Below are positions 1 through 8,644 of a stretch of 64,000 nt of DNA, piece after piece. Position numbers and translations under genes: made by a program. Position 1 is the first letter of the stretch. Each line of letters opens with the position of its first letter. Origin of the DNA: Geobacillus genomosp. 3 (lineage in GTDB: Bacteria; Bacillota; Bacilli; Bacillales; Anoxybacillaceae); assembly GCF_000445995.2 (NCBI RefSeq), contig NC_022080.4, positions 2,266,001 through 2,330,000 on the forward strand, given 5' to 3'. Below the pieces are notes generated by a model, which was not told the DNA's origin, ran no database searches, and saw only the letters and a list, made by a program, of their open reading frames with translations.

Positions 1-252
1 TAAATCGCGGTTGGCCATTTTCACTCCTTGGGCAAGCGGCAACGCGCGGCCGTGGGTACCGTGAAAGCCGTACGAATGAATGTAGCCGGAAATACGTCCC
101 GAGCAGCCGATTCCGGAAATCACGGCGAGCTGATGCGGCTCAAGCCCAACGTTTGCCGCGGCGCGCTGAATGGCAGCCTGCACGGAGAAATCGCCACAGC
201 CTGGACACCAGTTTGGCTTTACATCATTACGAAAATCTTTAAACGTTGCCAT
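1..252 (-). CDS. korB: 2-oxoacid:ferredoxin oxidoreductase, beta subunit (N-terminal part)
   Basis: The translation from the ATG at 252 begins MATFKDFRNDVKPNWCPGCG and runs out of the window. The CPGCGD motif near residues 16-21 and GIGCSGR near residue 48 are hallmarks of the thiamine-diphosphate and 4Fe-4S binding beta subunit of 2-oxoglutarate/2-oxoacid:ferredoxin oxidoreductases. The enzyme oxidatively decarboxylates a 2-oxoacid to its acyl-CoA and passes electrons to ferredoxin in the cytoplasm. It follows korA by two bases and is surely cotranscribed. Only about 84 residues are visible, so the C-terminal part and the exact substrate cannot be judged. Confidence 0.93.
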   Translation of the reverse strand, partial: MATFKDFRNDVKPNWCPGCGDFSVQAAIQRAAANVGLEPHQLAVISGIGCSGRISGYIHSYGFHGTHGRALPLAQGVKMANRDL

Positions 253-254
253 GT

Positions 255-1991
255 TTATAACAACTCCTTGCATTTTGTATAAACTTCATTTGGCAAGAAC
301 GGATTCCCGTCGTATTTCAAGGCGCTTACAATTTTCTCCGCATGCCCGACGTTCATTTTGAGGATGTTGGCAAGCTGGCCTGTCGCATTTTGCTCGACGA
401 CAATGACTTTTTTCGCTGCTTCGACAAGCGGCAGCACTTCTTCTGTCGGGAACGGATGCAGCAAGCGAATGTGTGCGTGATTGACTTTCACGCCGTCTTG
501 CTCAAGACGCTCGATCGCTTCCTCGATCGCACCGCGCGTCGAGAGAAAACCGACGATTAATAAATCGGCTTCTTCGTGTTTGACGTTTTTATGCACTGGC
601 GTCTTAAACTGGATATGTTTTAGTTTGCGTAAACGTTTCTCCATCTGTGCCTTGCGGTTTCCCGCTGCTTCGGACGGTCTTCCTGTTTCCGCGTGTTCTA
701 CTCCCGTTACATGGTGGATGCCGTTTGGCACTCCCGGAAGCACGCGCGGCGAAATGCCGTCTTCGGTGATTTCATATCGTTTAAAATTATCCTTTTTCTC
801 TAGCGGCGGCAGTTCATCTGTTACGAGTTTGCCGCGGCGGATTTCAATTTTATCGTATTCTAAAGGCTCAACCGTCTGTTTGCCAAGCGACAGCTGCAAA
901 TCAGACAAGAAGATGACCGGACATTGATATTCTTCGGCAAGGTTGAACGCTTCGATCATATCATAAAACGCTTCTTCGACCGTGCTTGGCGCCATGACGA
1001 TTTTTGGAATTTCGCCGTGCGTTCCGTAAATCATCGCCAATAAGTCCGATTGCTCCTGCTTGGTCGGCAATCCTGTACTTGGGCCGCCGCGCTGCGTATC
1101 CACGATGACAAGCGGCGTTTCTGTCATTCCGGCAAGCCCGATCGACTCCATCATCAAAGAAAGACCTGGACCTGCGGATGCTGTAAACGCCCGTGCGCCA
1201 GCATAGTTTGCACCAATCGCCATCGTACATGCGGCGATTTCATCTTCCGTTTGAATGACCGCTCCTCCTAAATCCGGAAGTTTTTTAATCAAATATTCCA
1301 TAATTTCCGATGCCGGCGTAATCGGATAGGCCGCCATAAACCGCGCACCGCCAGCTAGCGCACCTAAGGCAATCGCATCATTTCCGATCATAAACATCCG
1401 CTTTTTGCCATCTGCTTTTGCCAATTTCATTGTTTGCATGCGATCGCCGAGCTGTTCCTTCATATACTGAGCGCCTGCTCGAATCGCTTCCATATTCTTT
1501 TCAACCACTTGTTGCCCTTTTCGGCCAAAAATTTCTTGTACTACTTCTTGATAGACGTTTATATCAAGGTCGAGAACTGCGCTTGACGCTCCAACTGCGA
1601 CCATATTTTTCATCAGTGATGTTCCTAAATTGGTCGCAATATCAGTAAACGGAACGGCATATAGCGTAACGCCCTCGCTTTCCGGAATCGTCGGATTAAA
1701 CTTCGCATCAGCGATGACAATTCCGCCGTCGCGGAGCTCATGAAAGTTAAAATCAATCGACTCCTGGTCAAACGCTACTAATATATCAAGATCATCAGCA
1801 ATCGAGCGAACCGGTGTCGTACTGACACGAATTTTGTTGTTCGTATGCCCCCCTTTAATCCGTGAAGAAAAATGACGATATCCATATAAATAATAACCAA
1901 GACGGTTTAGCGCAATGGAGAAGATTTCCCCGGTACTTTCGATGCCTTCTCCCTGCTGCCCTCCAACTTTCCATGAAAGTTGATGAATCAT
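255..1991 (-). CDS. korA: 2-oxoacid:ferredoxin oxidoreductase, fused gamma-alpha subunit
   Basis: The product is 578 residues, the normal size for the fused form. Residues 1 to about 180 form the gamma domain (WKVGGQQGEGIESTGE start, acyl transfer). The alpha domain (pyrimidine-binding half of the ThDP site) starts near FMIGNDAIALGALAGG and contains AAYPITPASEIMEYL. Together with korB it makes the acyl-CoA producing, ferredoxin reducing complex. The ATG at 1991 follows a weak purine run. The substrate is probably 2-oxoglutarate by family, but pyruvate or branched-chain 2-oxoacids are not excluded. In Bacillaceae I recall korAB beside spoVS/miaB rather than beside the bkd/spo0A block, which would mean a rearrangement; that is memory, not sequence. 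Confidence 0.93.
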   Translation of the reverse strand: MIHQLSWKVGGQQGEGIESTGEIFSIALNRLGYYLYGYRHFSSRIKGGHTNNKIRVSTTPVRSIADDLDILVAFDQESIDFNFHELRDGGIVIADAKFNPTIPESEGVTLYAVPFTDIATNLGTSLMKNMVAVGASSAVLDLDINVYQEVVQEIFGRKGQQVVEKNMEAIRAGAQYMKEQLGDRMQTMKLAKADGKKRMFMIGNDAIALGALAGGARFMAAYPITPASEIMEYLIKKLPDLGGAVIQTEDEIAACTMAIGANYAGARAFTASAGPGLSLMMESIGLAGMTETPLVIVDTQRGGPSTGLPTKQEQSDLLAMIYGTHGEIPKIVMAPSTVEEAFYDMIEAFNLAEEYQCPVIFLSDLQLSLGKQTVEPLEYDKIEIRRGKLVTDELPPLEKKDNFKRYEITEDGISPRVLPGVPNGIHHVTGVEHAETGRPSEAAGNRKAQMEKRLRKLKHIQFKTPVHKNVKHEEADLLIVGFLSTRGAIEEAIERLEQDGVKVNHAHIRLLHPFPTEEVLPLVEAAKKVIVVEQNATGQLANILKMNVGHAEKIVSALKYDGNPFLPNEVYTKCKELL

Positions 1992-2507
1992 TTCCTACGC
2001 CCCTTTAAGTTCGGTCAAAAAATTACAATTAAGTATAGCATTTTTCCAACCAAATCATTAGATTTTAAGAAAGTAAGACTGAGTTAAGAGATTGTGAAAG
2101 ATTTTCCTATCAAAACATATTTTTATCAATCATAAGCGCTTTCTTACACTTTCTTCCTGTTTTCCTATTCCCTCAATCCGTGATGAATTTCTATCCGATT
2201 CCTTCAAAAGCTTTGTTAAATCTAGTAACTTTATCATTTAATCTTTTCATCGAATGAGTGAAAAGACTAAACAGCGCAAGATACTGGTATTGTCAGTCTT
2301 CTTAAATGATTGCAATTAAAATGATTACTGATTCGGGTATTCTACTATGCTCCATTATTTCCCTTTTTAAGCTTTCAACCTTTTTAATTAATATTGCAAC
2401 AAACTTCATAATGTTTACAGTGGTTGGAATTCCTACATTGCTAAACACGATTACAAACAGACTCTCTCCTACTACCTTAGCTCTTTAAATTAAAGTATTT
2501 TATTCGT
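1992..2507. other. AT-rich intergenic region before korA
   Basis: No convincing gene is present in these 516 bases. A 60-codon frame on the plus strand at 2306-2488 has no ribosome-binding site and low-complexity coding. The stretch ATAAGCGCTTTCTT at 2132-2145 resembles a catabolite-responsive (cre) box and lies about 140 bases upstream of korA, so CcpA control of korAB is possible. This is a weak motif match only. Confidence 0.4.
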
Positions 2508-3623
2508 TCATTTTCCTAAATACTTACTTTTAATTTGCTGGATGATCTGCAATCTTTTTTCCACTAAGCGATTTGCCGCCTCTACAGTTGTAATTTTTTC
2601 TTCCTTTGAGATTTGATAGATTCTTAATAAAGTGTCGTAAATTTGTGCAGTTTTGTTTATCGCCCAATCTTGATTATATCCTTCCAGTTCACCTAGACCT
2701 TGAATCAGCCCGCCTCCGTTTACAACATAGTCAGGAGCGTAGAGAATTCCTCTTTCTTTTAACATTTCTGCATGCCGCATCTCTTTCAACACATTATTGG
2801 CGGCTCCGCAAACCACTTTACATTTCAGCTGTGGTATTGTCTCGTCGTTCAACACTCCGCCTAATGCACAAGGAGAAAAAATATCACAATCAACTGAATA
2901 AATCTCATCCGGTTCAATGATGTCCACTTGAGGATAGTTTTCTCTAACAAATGTTAAACTTTCGGCGAAAATGTCTGTAGCGATTACTTTCGCTTCTCCT
3001 TGACATAGAAAGTGAACAAGCTCTTTTCCTACTTTCCCCAATCCTTGAACTGCGATCGTTTTTCCTTTCAAACTGTCTGAACCGAAAACTTCCTTTGCAG
3101 ACGCTTTCATGCCTTGGTATACTCCAAATGCCGTAATAACAGCAGTACTTCCTACGCCACCAAATTCTTCTGGTAAACCTACCACATACTTTGTTTGTTT
3201 GCGTACAGAAACAAGGTCTGTCGAGCTTATGCCGACGTCTGTTCCAACGACAAAACGTCCTTTCAACGTTTCGACAAAAGTCCCAAATGCTTGAAGCAAT
3301 TCATCATTTTTCTCTGTATACGGGTCCCCCCAAATGACAGCCTTCCCCCCACCATATGGAAATCCGTGAACAGCATATTTATAGGTCATTCCTTGCGAAA
3401 GATGTAGAGCATCTTCAATCACTTCTTGTTCTTCATTGTATTTCCACATGCGAAGTCCTCCAATGGCAGGACCTAGCGTAGTATCATGGATTGCAATAAC
3501 TGCTTTCAAACCTGTTGCCTTGTCATAATTAAAAACAATTTGTTCGTGTCCATATTTTTTCATTAACTCAAATATTCCCTTCATTGATACTTCAAACGAT
3601 TTAGACTTATTTTTCCTAACCAT
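2508..3623 (-). CDS. Glu/Leu/Phe/Val dehydrogenase family protein (leucine-dehydrogenase-like)
   Basis: The 371-residue product matches the amino-acid dehydrogenase fold: N-terminal substrate domain with [15 protein letters not shown] near residue 45-60, the glycine-rich catalytic-lysine loop GFPYGGGKAVIWGDP, and the NAD-binding motif QGLGKVGKE near residue 195. The family reversibly deaminates branched-chain or aromatic L-amino acids with NAD. The authentic bcd paralogue at 39677-40780 has GLNLGGGK in the catalytic loop, so this copy may accept a different substrate. The ATG at 3623 is preceded by AAGGAG eight bases upstream, which supports the longer start over the internal Met. It is the last gene of the catabolic island and lies 294 bases after the MFS gene. 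Confidence 0.85.
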   Translation of the reverse strand: MVRKNKSKSFEVSMKGIFELMKKYGHEQIVFNYDKATGLKAVIAIHDTTLGPAIGGLRMWKYNEEQEVIEDALHLSQGMTYKYAVHGFPYGGGKAVIWGDPYTEKNDELLQAFGTFVETLKGRFVVGTDVGISSTDLVSVRKQTKYVVGLPEEFGGVGSTAVITAFGVYQGMKASAKEVFGSDSLKGKTIAVQGLGKVGKELVHFLCQGEAKVIATDIFAESLTFVRENYPQVDIIEPDEIYSVDCDIFSPCALGGVLNDETIPQLKCKVVCGAANNVLKEMRHAEMLKERGILYAPDYVVNGGGLIQGLGELEGYNQDWAINKTAQIYDTLLRIYQISKEEKITTVEAANRLVEKRLQIIQQIKSKYLGK

Positions 3624-3669
3624 TTTAGTGGCTCCTTACTAAATAAAATGTCATGAGACTGAATCCATA

Positions 3670-3722
3670 AAAATCCTCTTAACTTTGATACACTAAAAAA
3701 ACATCAAAAGAAGAGGAATTTT
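3670..3722. terminator. Long inverted repeat after the MFS gene
   Basis: AAAATCCTCTT (3670-3680) and CTTTGAT (3683-3689) pair with ATCAAAAG (3703-3710) and AAGAGGAATTTT (3711-3722). On the minus strand the hairpin ends in GGATTTTTAT and lies between the MFS gene and the dehydrogenase gene. It could terminate MFS transcription or be the end of an old mobile element. No other feature is visible between 3624 and 3917. Confidence 0.45.
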
Positions 3723-3917
3723 CCTTCAACAAATTATTGTGACTCATTTATTGGGTAAGAAAGCTTAAAACAAAAAGATAACCGTTTCGAGATGGAGAGA
3801 GTCGTCAACAGATCAAAAATCACGAATTCAGGTTATATAGGACTCCTTTTTAGTAGGCAGAAGCGCCTCATTGCTTGTTCACTGTACTTAAAGCCCTTTC
3901 TTGAATATTGCACATAC

Positions 3918-5237
3918 TCAGCTATCGAATGGAACGTGAGCTCGGTTATCCGTTAATGATGAAATATCCTTACTTTTCGGAAGCGACAATATCAACAATG
4001 TGCCGATTAAGAGAGCCACTACCCACAACAAAATAGCCCAATCGAATTGACCGCTTCGTTCGGTCAAATATCCTGTCATGTAAGGACCTACAAATCCTCC
4101 AATATTTCCTACTAAATTGATTAACCCTACTCCTCCAGCCGCCGCCAAACCGCTGAAATATGTCTGAGGGATGGCCCAAAATGCGCCAAAATGCGAATTT
4201 AAACCGACTGCAGCAACGGTGAGCCATAACACGAGGAAAAAGGGATCATGTGGTCCATAACCAAGCAATAACAAACCGACTGCGCCAGCCAACCACGAAA
4301 CGGCAGTGTGCCATCTTCTTTCTTGTTTCAAGTCGGAATGCCAGCTGTTGATATACATAAAAACTACAGCCAGGAAGAAGGGAATGGCCAACAAAAGTCC
4401 CACAGAAGCATTTGAAAAGCCTGACAATTGCTTTGTCATGATAGCAACAAAATAATTAAATCCGTAAAAACCAATCCCCAGCAAAAACATACTTAAAGCA
4501 ACCCGGATGATGATGGAATTGCCAAACACTTCGCCCCAACGATGCTGCGTGGGTGAAGCAGGCATAGTTTTTCCTAGTCCAATTTGCTTAAGCAATGCTC
4601 GTTTTTCTTCGTCATTTAACCATTTTACATCATTCGGACTGTCTTTTAGGTAGATCGCTGCGACGATCCCCACAATGACAGCCATCAATCCCTCAATGAT
4701 GAAAAGCCAGCGCCAACCATCTATTCCAAACCAATCAACTTCTAATAAAAGAGCGGCTAGCGATCCTCCTATCGCTTGAGAAAAAGGAAGCCCTGCATAA
4801 AACCAACTGATCGCTCGGGCTTGATCCTTCTCAGGAAACCAATGGGAAAGAAAAACTAATACACCAGGGATAAATCCTCCCTCTGCCAACCCGAGCAAAA
4901 AACGTAATAAATAAAACTGCCATACTTCATGAACAACACCAAATAATGCCCCGATGATCCCCCACGTTATCATAATCCGCACAATCCATTTTTTTGCACT
5001 CCATTTCTCCGCCCATACAGCACCAGGAATTTCAAATATCAAATAACCAATTGAAAATAACCCGGCGCCAAAACCAAATATTTCAGCGCTAAATCCAAGT
5101 TCTTTATTCATCGTAAGCCCAGCGTATCCCACATTCGTTCTGTCTAAAAAAGAAACAACATAAGAAAGAAAAAGAATCGGCAAGATGTGTTTATAAACTT
5201 TCTTCCGTATCGCCCCAGAAAACTCCATTTTCCCCAC
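3918..5237 (-). CDS. MFS transporter, anion:cation symporter (ACS) type
   Basis: The 439-residue protein has about 12 hydrophobic segments. The first is HILPILFLSYVVSFLDRTNV, with the DRTNVGYAG signature typical of ACS-family permeases (tartrate, phthalate, 4-hydroxyphenylacetate and similar carriers). LLRFLLGLAEGGFIPG in helix 4 is also diagnostic. It is an inner-membrane proton symporter for an organic, probably aromatic, anion. The ATG at 5237 has a GGGAGTGGGG site upstream. An IS element is inserted with its target duplication at 5245-5252, just upstream of that site. The gene has therefore lost its original upstream link with the dioxygenase gene at 7218 and now depends on IS-borne or read-through transcription. 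The substrate is inferred from context only. Confidence 0.88.
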   Translation of the reverse strand: MGKMEFSGAIRKKVYKHILPILFLSYVVSFLDRTNVGYAGLTMNKELGFSAEIFGFGAGLFSIGYLIFEIPGAVWAEKWSAKKWIVRIMITWGIIGALFGVVHEVWQFYLLRFLLGLAEGGFIPGVLVFLSHWFPEKDQARAISWFYAGLPFSQAIGGSLAALLLEVDWFGIDGWRWLFIIEGLMAVIVGIVAAIYLKDSPNDVKWLNDEEKRALLKQIGLGKTMPASPTQHRWGEVFGNSIIIRVALSMFLLGIGFYGFNYFVAIMTKQLSGFSNASVGLLLAIPFFLAVVFMYINSWHSDLKQERRWHTAVSWLAGAVGLLLLGYGPHDPFFLVLWLTVAAVGLNSHFGAFWAIPQTYFSGLAAAGGVGLINLVGNIGGFVGPYMTGYLTERSGQFDWAILLWVVALLIGTLLILSLPKSKDISSLTDNRAHVPFDS

Positions 5238-5244
5238 TCCCTCA

Positions 5245-5252
5245 TATATATA
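5245..5252. repeat. Target-site duplication, left copy
   Basis: TATATATA directly abuts the left inverted repeat of the IS element and recurs at 7099-7106. Eight bases is the usual IS6-family duplication length. The site itself is low complexity, so part of the match could be chance. Confidence 0.75.
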
Positions 5253-7098
5253 GGTATTGTCAAAAGTTTATCCTCCACACTCACTGTTTTTCATTGAGTT
5301 TCAACGGTTAGAATAAAAAAAGCTTGCCACCCCCGTTGTTTTAGGCCATCATTGAGGTAACCCCACACCCAACACCCAAAACAAAGGAGTGACAAGCTTG
5401 TTACCTCCATTATTAGCCTATTTGCTCGAAATAATCAAGTCCCAACATCAAATCATTGTCTATTTAATTGGTGCCTTATTAGGAAAATCCTTAAGCCGCA
5501 AAGACATGGACGAACCGGTTCGAAAACCGTACCGAAAACTTCAAGTCGATGACCTTCCCATCATCGTTGTCCCAGAAACACTCGACTACCGGCAGCTTTT
5601 AGCCGACTACGAAGCCCGGCACGGCCGTCCGTTGCCGCCGATCCAACGCCGGGACAACGCTAAACACCGTGTTCCGGATTCGTTGACGTGTCCCCGTTGC
5701 CAGGCGCCGTCATCCTACCTGTACGCCAACAACGGCGGAAAAGGGCAGTACCAATGCAAAGTGTGCCAATGCCGGTTCAACCATCGAAATCGGTTCAAAA
5801 AGCAAGCGGTCTTTCGTTGCCCGCACTGCTTCCAAACGCTTGAGAAAATCAAAGAACGCAAGGACTACTACATCTACAAATGCAAGAACAACGACTGCCC
5901 GTTTTACCAAAAGAACCTTCGCCGGATGAGCCAAAAAGAACGCCAACGGTTCCAGCAGAACCCTCAAGCCTTCAAGGTGCGGTATCGGTTCCGTGAGTTT
6001 TTGTTTGACTTTCAACCATTGGCCCCATCGTCGCCGAAAAAGCCAAAGGTCGATTTGTCTCGTCTGGCGGTGTCGTCGCACACCCTCGGACTCGTGTTGA
6101 CGTACTACGTTAACTATGGGATGTCCTCCAGACAGACAGCCGGAATCATGAAGGATGTGCATGGCGTGTCGATCTCCCATCAGACGGTGCTCAACTACGC
6201 CAATAGCGTCGCGCTCATGATTCAGCCGTTTGTCGACCGGTTCCCGTACGAGCTGTCCGGCTCGTTCTGTGGGGACGAGACGTATATTCGCGTGAAAGGA
6301 CGCTGGCATTACCTGTTTTTTATGTTTGATGCCGTGAAAAAAGTGGTGTTGTCGTATCGCGTCTCGCCCCACCGGGATGCGTTGTCGGCCATTCGGGCCA
6401 TCGATGACGTCCTGCGAAAGCTGCCGTCCATCCCGGACGATTTGTCGTTCGTCGTCGACGGCAATCCCATTTACCTGCTGGCGCAGCACTTTTTTGCCCA
6501 GCACGGGATTCCGTTTGACGTCCGCCAAGTGATCGGACTGACCAATGAGGATCCGGTGTCCGAAGAGTTCCGCGCGCTCAAACAAATCATCGAGCGATTC
6601 AACCGGACGTTTAAAGGCAACTATCGGCCGACTCACGGATTTGGTGCGGAAGAAGGATCGGTCTCCTTTGTCACGCTGTTTGTGGCGTATTTCAACTTCC
6701 TGCGCCCGCACGGTGCACTCGAAGGCCGGGTTCCTGTCGTCATCCCGGAGCTCGCCGACCTGCCCCATATGCCGGCCCGGTGGACGAAGCTGATCGCCAT
6801 GGCTCAAGATTTCCTCCAACAAGAGGCAGCCTAACTTTTTTGTCCGCCGGAGCCCATGGATCAGAAGAACAGCCGGATTCGGCGAAGCGAACCCTTGACC
6901 AACCGAACCTCGTCAAAGGTAAAATTCGGTAAGGGCAAGGGCGGCTTTCTTATGCCCTCTTTTTTGTCCCCGTCGCCCTTGACGTCCCTTTCACACCTTT
7001 GGCGGGTGTTGGTCAAGGGCGAATCCGGCTCCAAGGATGCCTTACGATGCTCCATGGGATGGCGGATGTGGAGTTTTCATAAAACTTTTGACGCTACC
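5253..7098 (+). mobile_element. IS6/IS240-like insertion sequence (1846 bp)
   Basis: The terminal inverted repeats are GGTATTGTCAAAAGTTT at 5253-5269 and AAACTTTTGACGCTACC at 7082-7098, agreeing at 15 of 17 positions. TATATATA flanks both ends. A single transposase gene occupies most of the element. A second long inverted repeat lies inside the 3' noncoding part: GCCGGATTCG...CCCTTGACCAAC (6872-6903) against GTTGGTCAAGGG-CGAATCCGGC (7008-7029). The element is longer than classic 0.8-kb IS6 members because the transposase has a large zinc-ribbon N-terminus. The intact ends and open frame suggest recent insertion. Confidence 0.88.
5398..6834 (+). CDS. DDE transposase with N-terminal zinc ribbons
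   Basis: The likely start is the TTG at 5398, eight bases after AAAGGAG; the in-frame GTG at 5389 overlaps that site. The N-terminal third carries two zinc-ribbon-like Cys clusters (CPRC...CKVC and CPHC...CPFY). The catalytic IS6/rve-like core has D in FCGDETYIRV, D in FVVDGNPIYL and E in IIERFNRTFKGN, followed by YFNFLRPHGAL. It cuts and joins DNA during transposition of the surrounding element. The exact IS family name is my inference from the DDE spacing and the 8-bp duplication. A long open frame on the opposite strand is a shadow. Confidence 0.88.
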   Translation: MLPPLLAYLLEIIKSQHQIIVYLIGALLGKSLSRKDMDEPVRKPYRKLQVDDLPIIVVPETLDYRQLLADYEARHGRPLPPIQRRDNAKHRVPDSLTCPRCQAPSSYLYANNGGKGQYQCKVCQCRFNHRNRFKKQAVFRCPHCFQTLEKIKERKDYYIYKCKNNDCPFYQKNLRRMSQKERQRFQQNPQAFKVRYRFREFLFDFQPLAPSSPKKPKVDLSRLAVSSHTLGLVLTYYVNYGMSSRQTAGIMKDVHGVSISHQTVLNYANSVALMIQPFVDRFPYELSGSFCGDETYIRVKGRWHYLFFMFDAVKKVVLSYRVSPHRDALSAIRAIDDVLRKLPSIPDDLSFVVDGNPIYLLAQHFFAQHGIPFDVRQVIGLTNEDPVSEEFRALKQIIERFNRTFKGNYRPTHGFGAEEGSVSFVTLFVAYFNFLRPHGALEGRVPVVIPELADLPHMPARWTKLIAMAQDFLQQEAA

Positions 7099-7106
7099 TA
7101 TATATA
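7099..7106. repeat. Target-site duplication, right copy
   Basis: TATATATA immediately follows the right inverted repeat and matches 5245-5252. Confidence 0.75.
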
Positions 7107-7217
7107 AGCCCAACTTAATTTTTCCGTATGTTGAACGCTTAGAGTTTTTTTATTTCTCAAGTGTATAACTTTTGATAAAAAAAGCATTTCAAAAAATCAT
7201 GCACCTACTCGTTATGA

Positions 7218-8165
7218 TCATTTGGAAATCCAATTTTGATTGACTGGACTCGTTTCCAAAAAACGTTCCGGATAAGACGGTCCCCACCAAAGCCTTCCTT
7301 TTTGATCGTATTCTTCCCACGTCCATTTAATCGGCGGCATATCTAAATCTCTCAAATAATCCCCTGTATAAATTTCCATTCTATTTCCATCCGGGTCGCG
7401 AATGTACAAAAAGAATGCATTGCTCAATCCATGCCGACCTGGACCAAATTCAATCGCATCTTGATAGCCGGCATCAGCCAATAAATCGGCTGTTCGAATA
7501 ATTTCCGCCGGACCTTGTACGGTATATGCGATATGATGTAAAGATGGACCATTTGCTTTCACAAGAGCCACATCGTGTGTACCAGGAAAACGCCGCGTCC
7601 ACGCTGCAAACGTTTCACCATCCCGTTCCACATACTCTGAAACGCTGAAATTTAATTCATCTCGCCAATAACGCAATGCATAGTCGACGTTTGCGACACG
7701 CAAATTCACATGATCAATTCGCAACGGGGGAATTCCTTTGTCCGTATGAGTCGATCGCATCGGAAGTCTTTTCAACCTACCATTCTCGTTATATACATCG
7801 ATTTGCTGCATTTCATGGTAAAATTCGATGGGATGGCCATTCGGCTCTATGACGCGCAACGCCATACCTTGACCTGGTTCAACACCAGCCGGAACGAGTT
7901 GGCAAGGAATGCCCAACTTTTTATGTTGGTCAGCTAAACGTTCCAAATCTTCATGCTCTGATACGCGTAAAGCGAAGTGGCCAAGACCCGCGTAGCTATT
8001 TTTTGTAAGCGTAAGCGTATGTGCATCGAATTCGTCGACTCCGCGCAAATAAATATGTTCTTTATCCGAGTCGTTCTCGCGGAATCCGAGAATGTGTACG
8101 TAAAACTCTCGCGCCCTTTCCAGATCAGTGACAAACAGTTCAGCATGACCAAGCCGCAAAATCAT
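7218..8165 (-). CDS. Extradiol (VOC) dioxygenase, homoprotocatechuate 2,3-dioxygenase-like
   Basis: The 315-residue two-domain vicinal-oxygen-chelate protein has the metal ligands His152 (IDHVNLRV), His211 (SLHHIAY) and Glu264 (NRMEIYTGD), plus His197 (GTHDVAL) at the place of the acid-base histidine. The positions are shifted by three from the well-studied 3,4-dihydroxyphenylacetate 2,3-dioxygenase (155/214/267/200). The C-terminal tail PPIKWTWEEYDQKGRLWWG is also typical of that subfamily. It cleaves a catechol next to its hydroxyls using Fe(II) or Mn(II). It overlaps the flavin reductase gene by four bases (ATGA). Its true substrate may be another substituted catechol, because the downstream HPA-specific enzymes are absent here. 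Confidence 0.88.
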   Translation of the reverse strand: MILRLGHAELFVTDLERAREFYVHILGFRENDSDKEHIYLRGVDEFDAHTLTLTKNSYAGLGHFALRVSEHEDLERLADQHKKLGIPCQLVPAGVEPGQGMALRVIEPNGHPIEFYHEMQQIDVYNENGRLKRLPMRSTHTDKGIPPLRIDHVNLRVANVDYALRYWRDELNFSVSEYVERDGETFAAWTRRFPGTHDVALVKANGPSLHHIAYTVQGPAEIIRTADLLADAGYQDAIEFGPGRHGLSNAFFLYIRDPDGNRMEIYTGDYLRDLDMPPIKWTWEEYDQKGRLWWGPSYPERFLETSPVNQNWISK

Positions 8166-8644
8166 TCTGCTTCCCCCTTCAAATCTAATTTGCGATACTT
8201 TCCTGCATAAAATAGTAATGGGTTTCCCTCTTCTTCATAGGACAGCCATTTTACTTGCCCAATGTATAAAGTATGATCCCCGGCCGGATGTTCATCGACG
8301 ATCTCACATGCCAATTGAGCAATAGAGTTTTTAATAAATGGAAAATTTTCCTTCCAAAAAAATTGAGGAGCGTTTTCCTGAGGACGTCCGGCAAAATGCT
8401 GGGAAACCGCTTCTTGATCTTCCCGTAAAATACTGATTCCATACATATGGGTCTTCGGCAAAAGTTGATGCATTTTTGCTTTATGATCAATCGATACCAA
8501 AACTAAAGGAGGATCGAGCGAAACGGATAAAAAAGCATTGGCCGTCATTCCATGCACTTTGTCTTCTTCCACCGTGGTTACGATCGTAATCCCAGTAGCA
8601 AAACGTCCGAGCGTATTACGAAATTCTCTCTTGTCTATCACCAT
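8162..8644 (-). CDS. Flavin reductase, HpaC-like
   Basis: The 160-residue protein has the flavin_Reduct fold: FRNTLGRFATGITIVTT at the start, GMTANAFLSVSLDPPLVLVSI in the FMN-binding part and a C-terminal HTLYIGQV-LLFYAGKYR. It uses NAD(P)H to supply free reduced flavin to a two-component monooxygenase, most likely the HpaB-like enzyme at 15398-16858. The ATG at 8644 directly follows the aldolase stop (TGAATG), with AAGGGGAGATG as ribosome-binding site, so the genes are translationally coupled. Confidence 0.88.
   Translation of the reverse strand: MVIDKREFRNTLGRFATGITIVTTVEEDKVHGMTANAFLSVSLDPPLVLVSIDHKAKMHQLLPKTHMYGISILREDQEAVSQHFAGRPQENAPQFFWKENFPFIKNSIAQLACEIVDEHPAGDHTLYIGQVKWLSYEEEGNPLLFYAGKYRKLDLKGEAE

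Noticed and set aside
2306-2488. 60-codon plus-strand frame between korA and the dehydrogenase
   Set aside because: AT-rich, no ribosome-binding site, Ile/Leu/Thr low-complexity product.
5710-6822. 370-codon open frame opposite the IS6-like transposase
   Set aside because: It lies fully inside the transposase gene, has no start signal and gives a His/Arg/Val-rich shadow protein.
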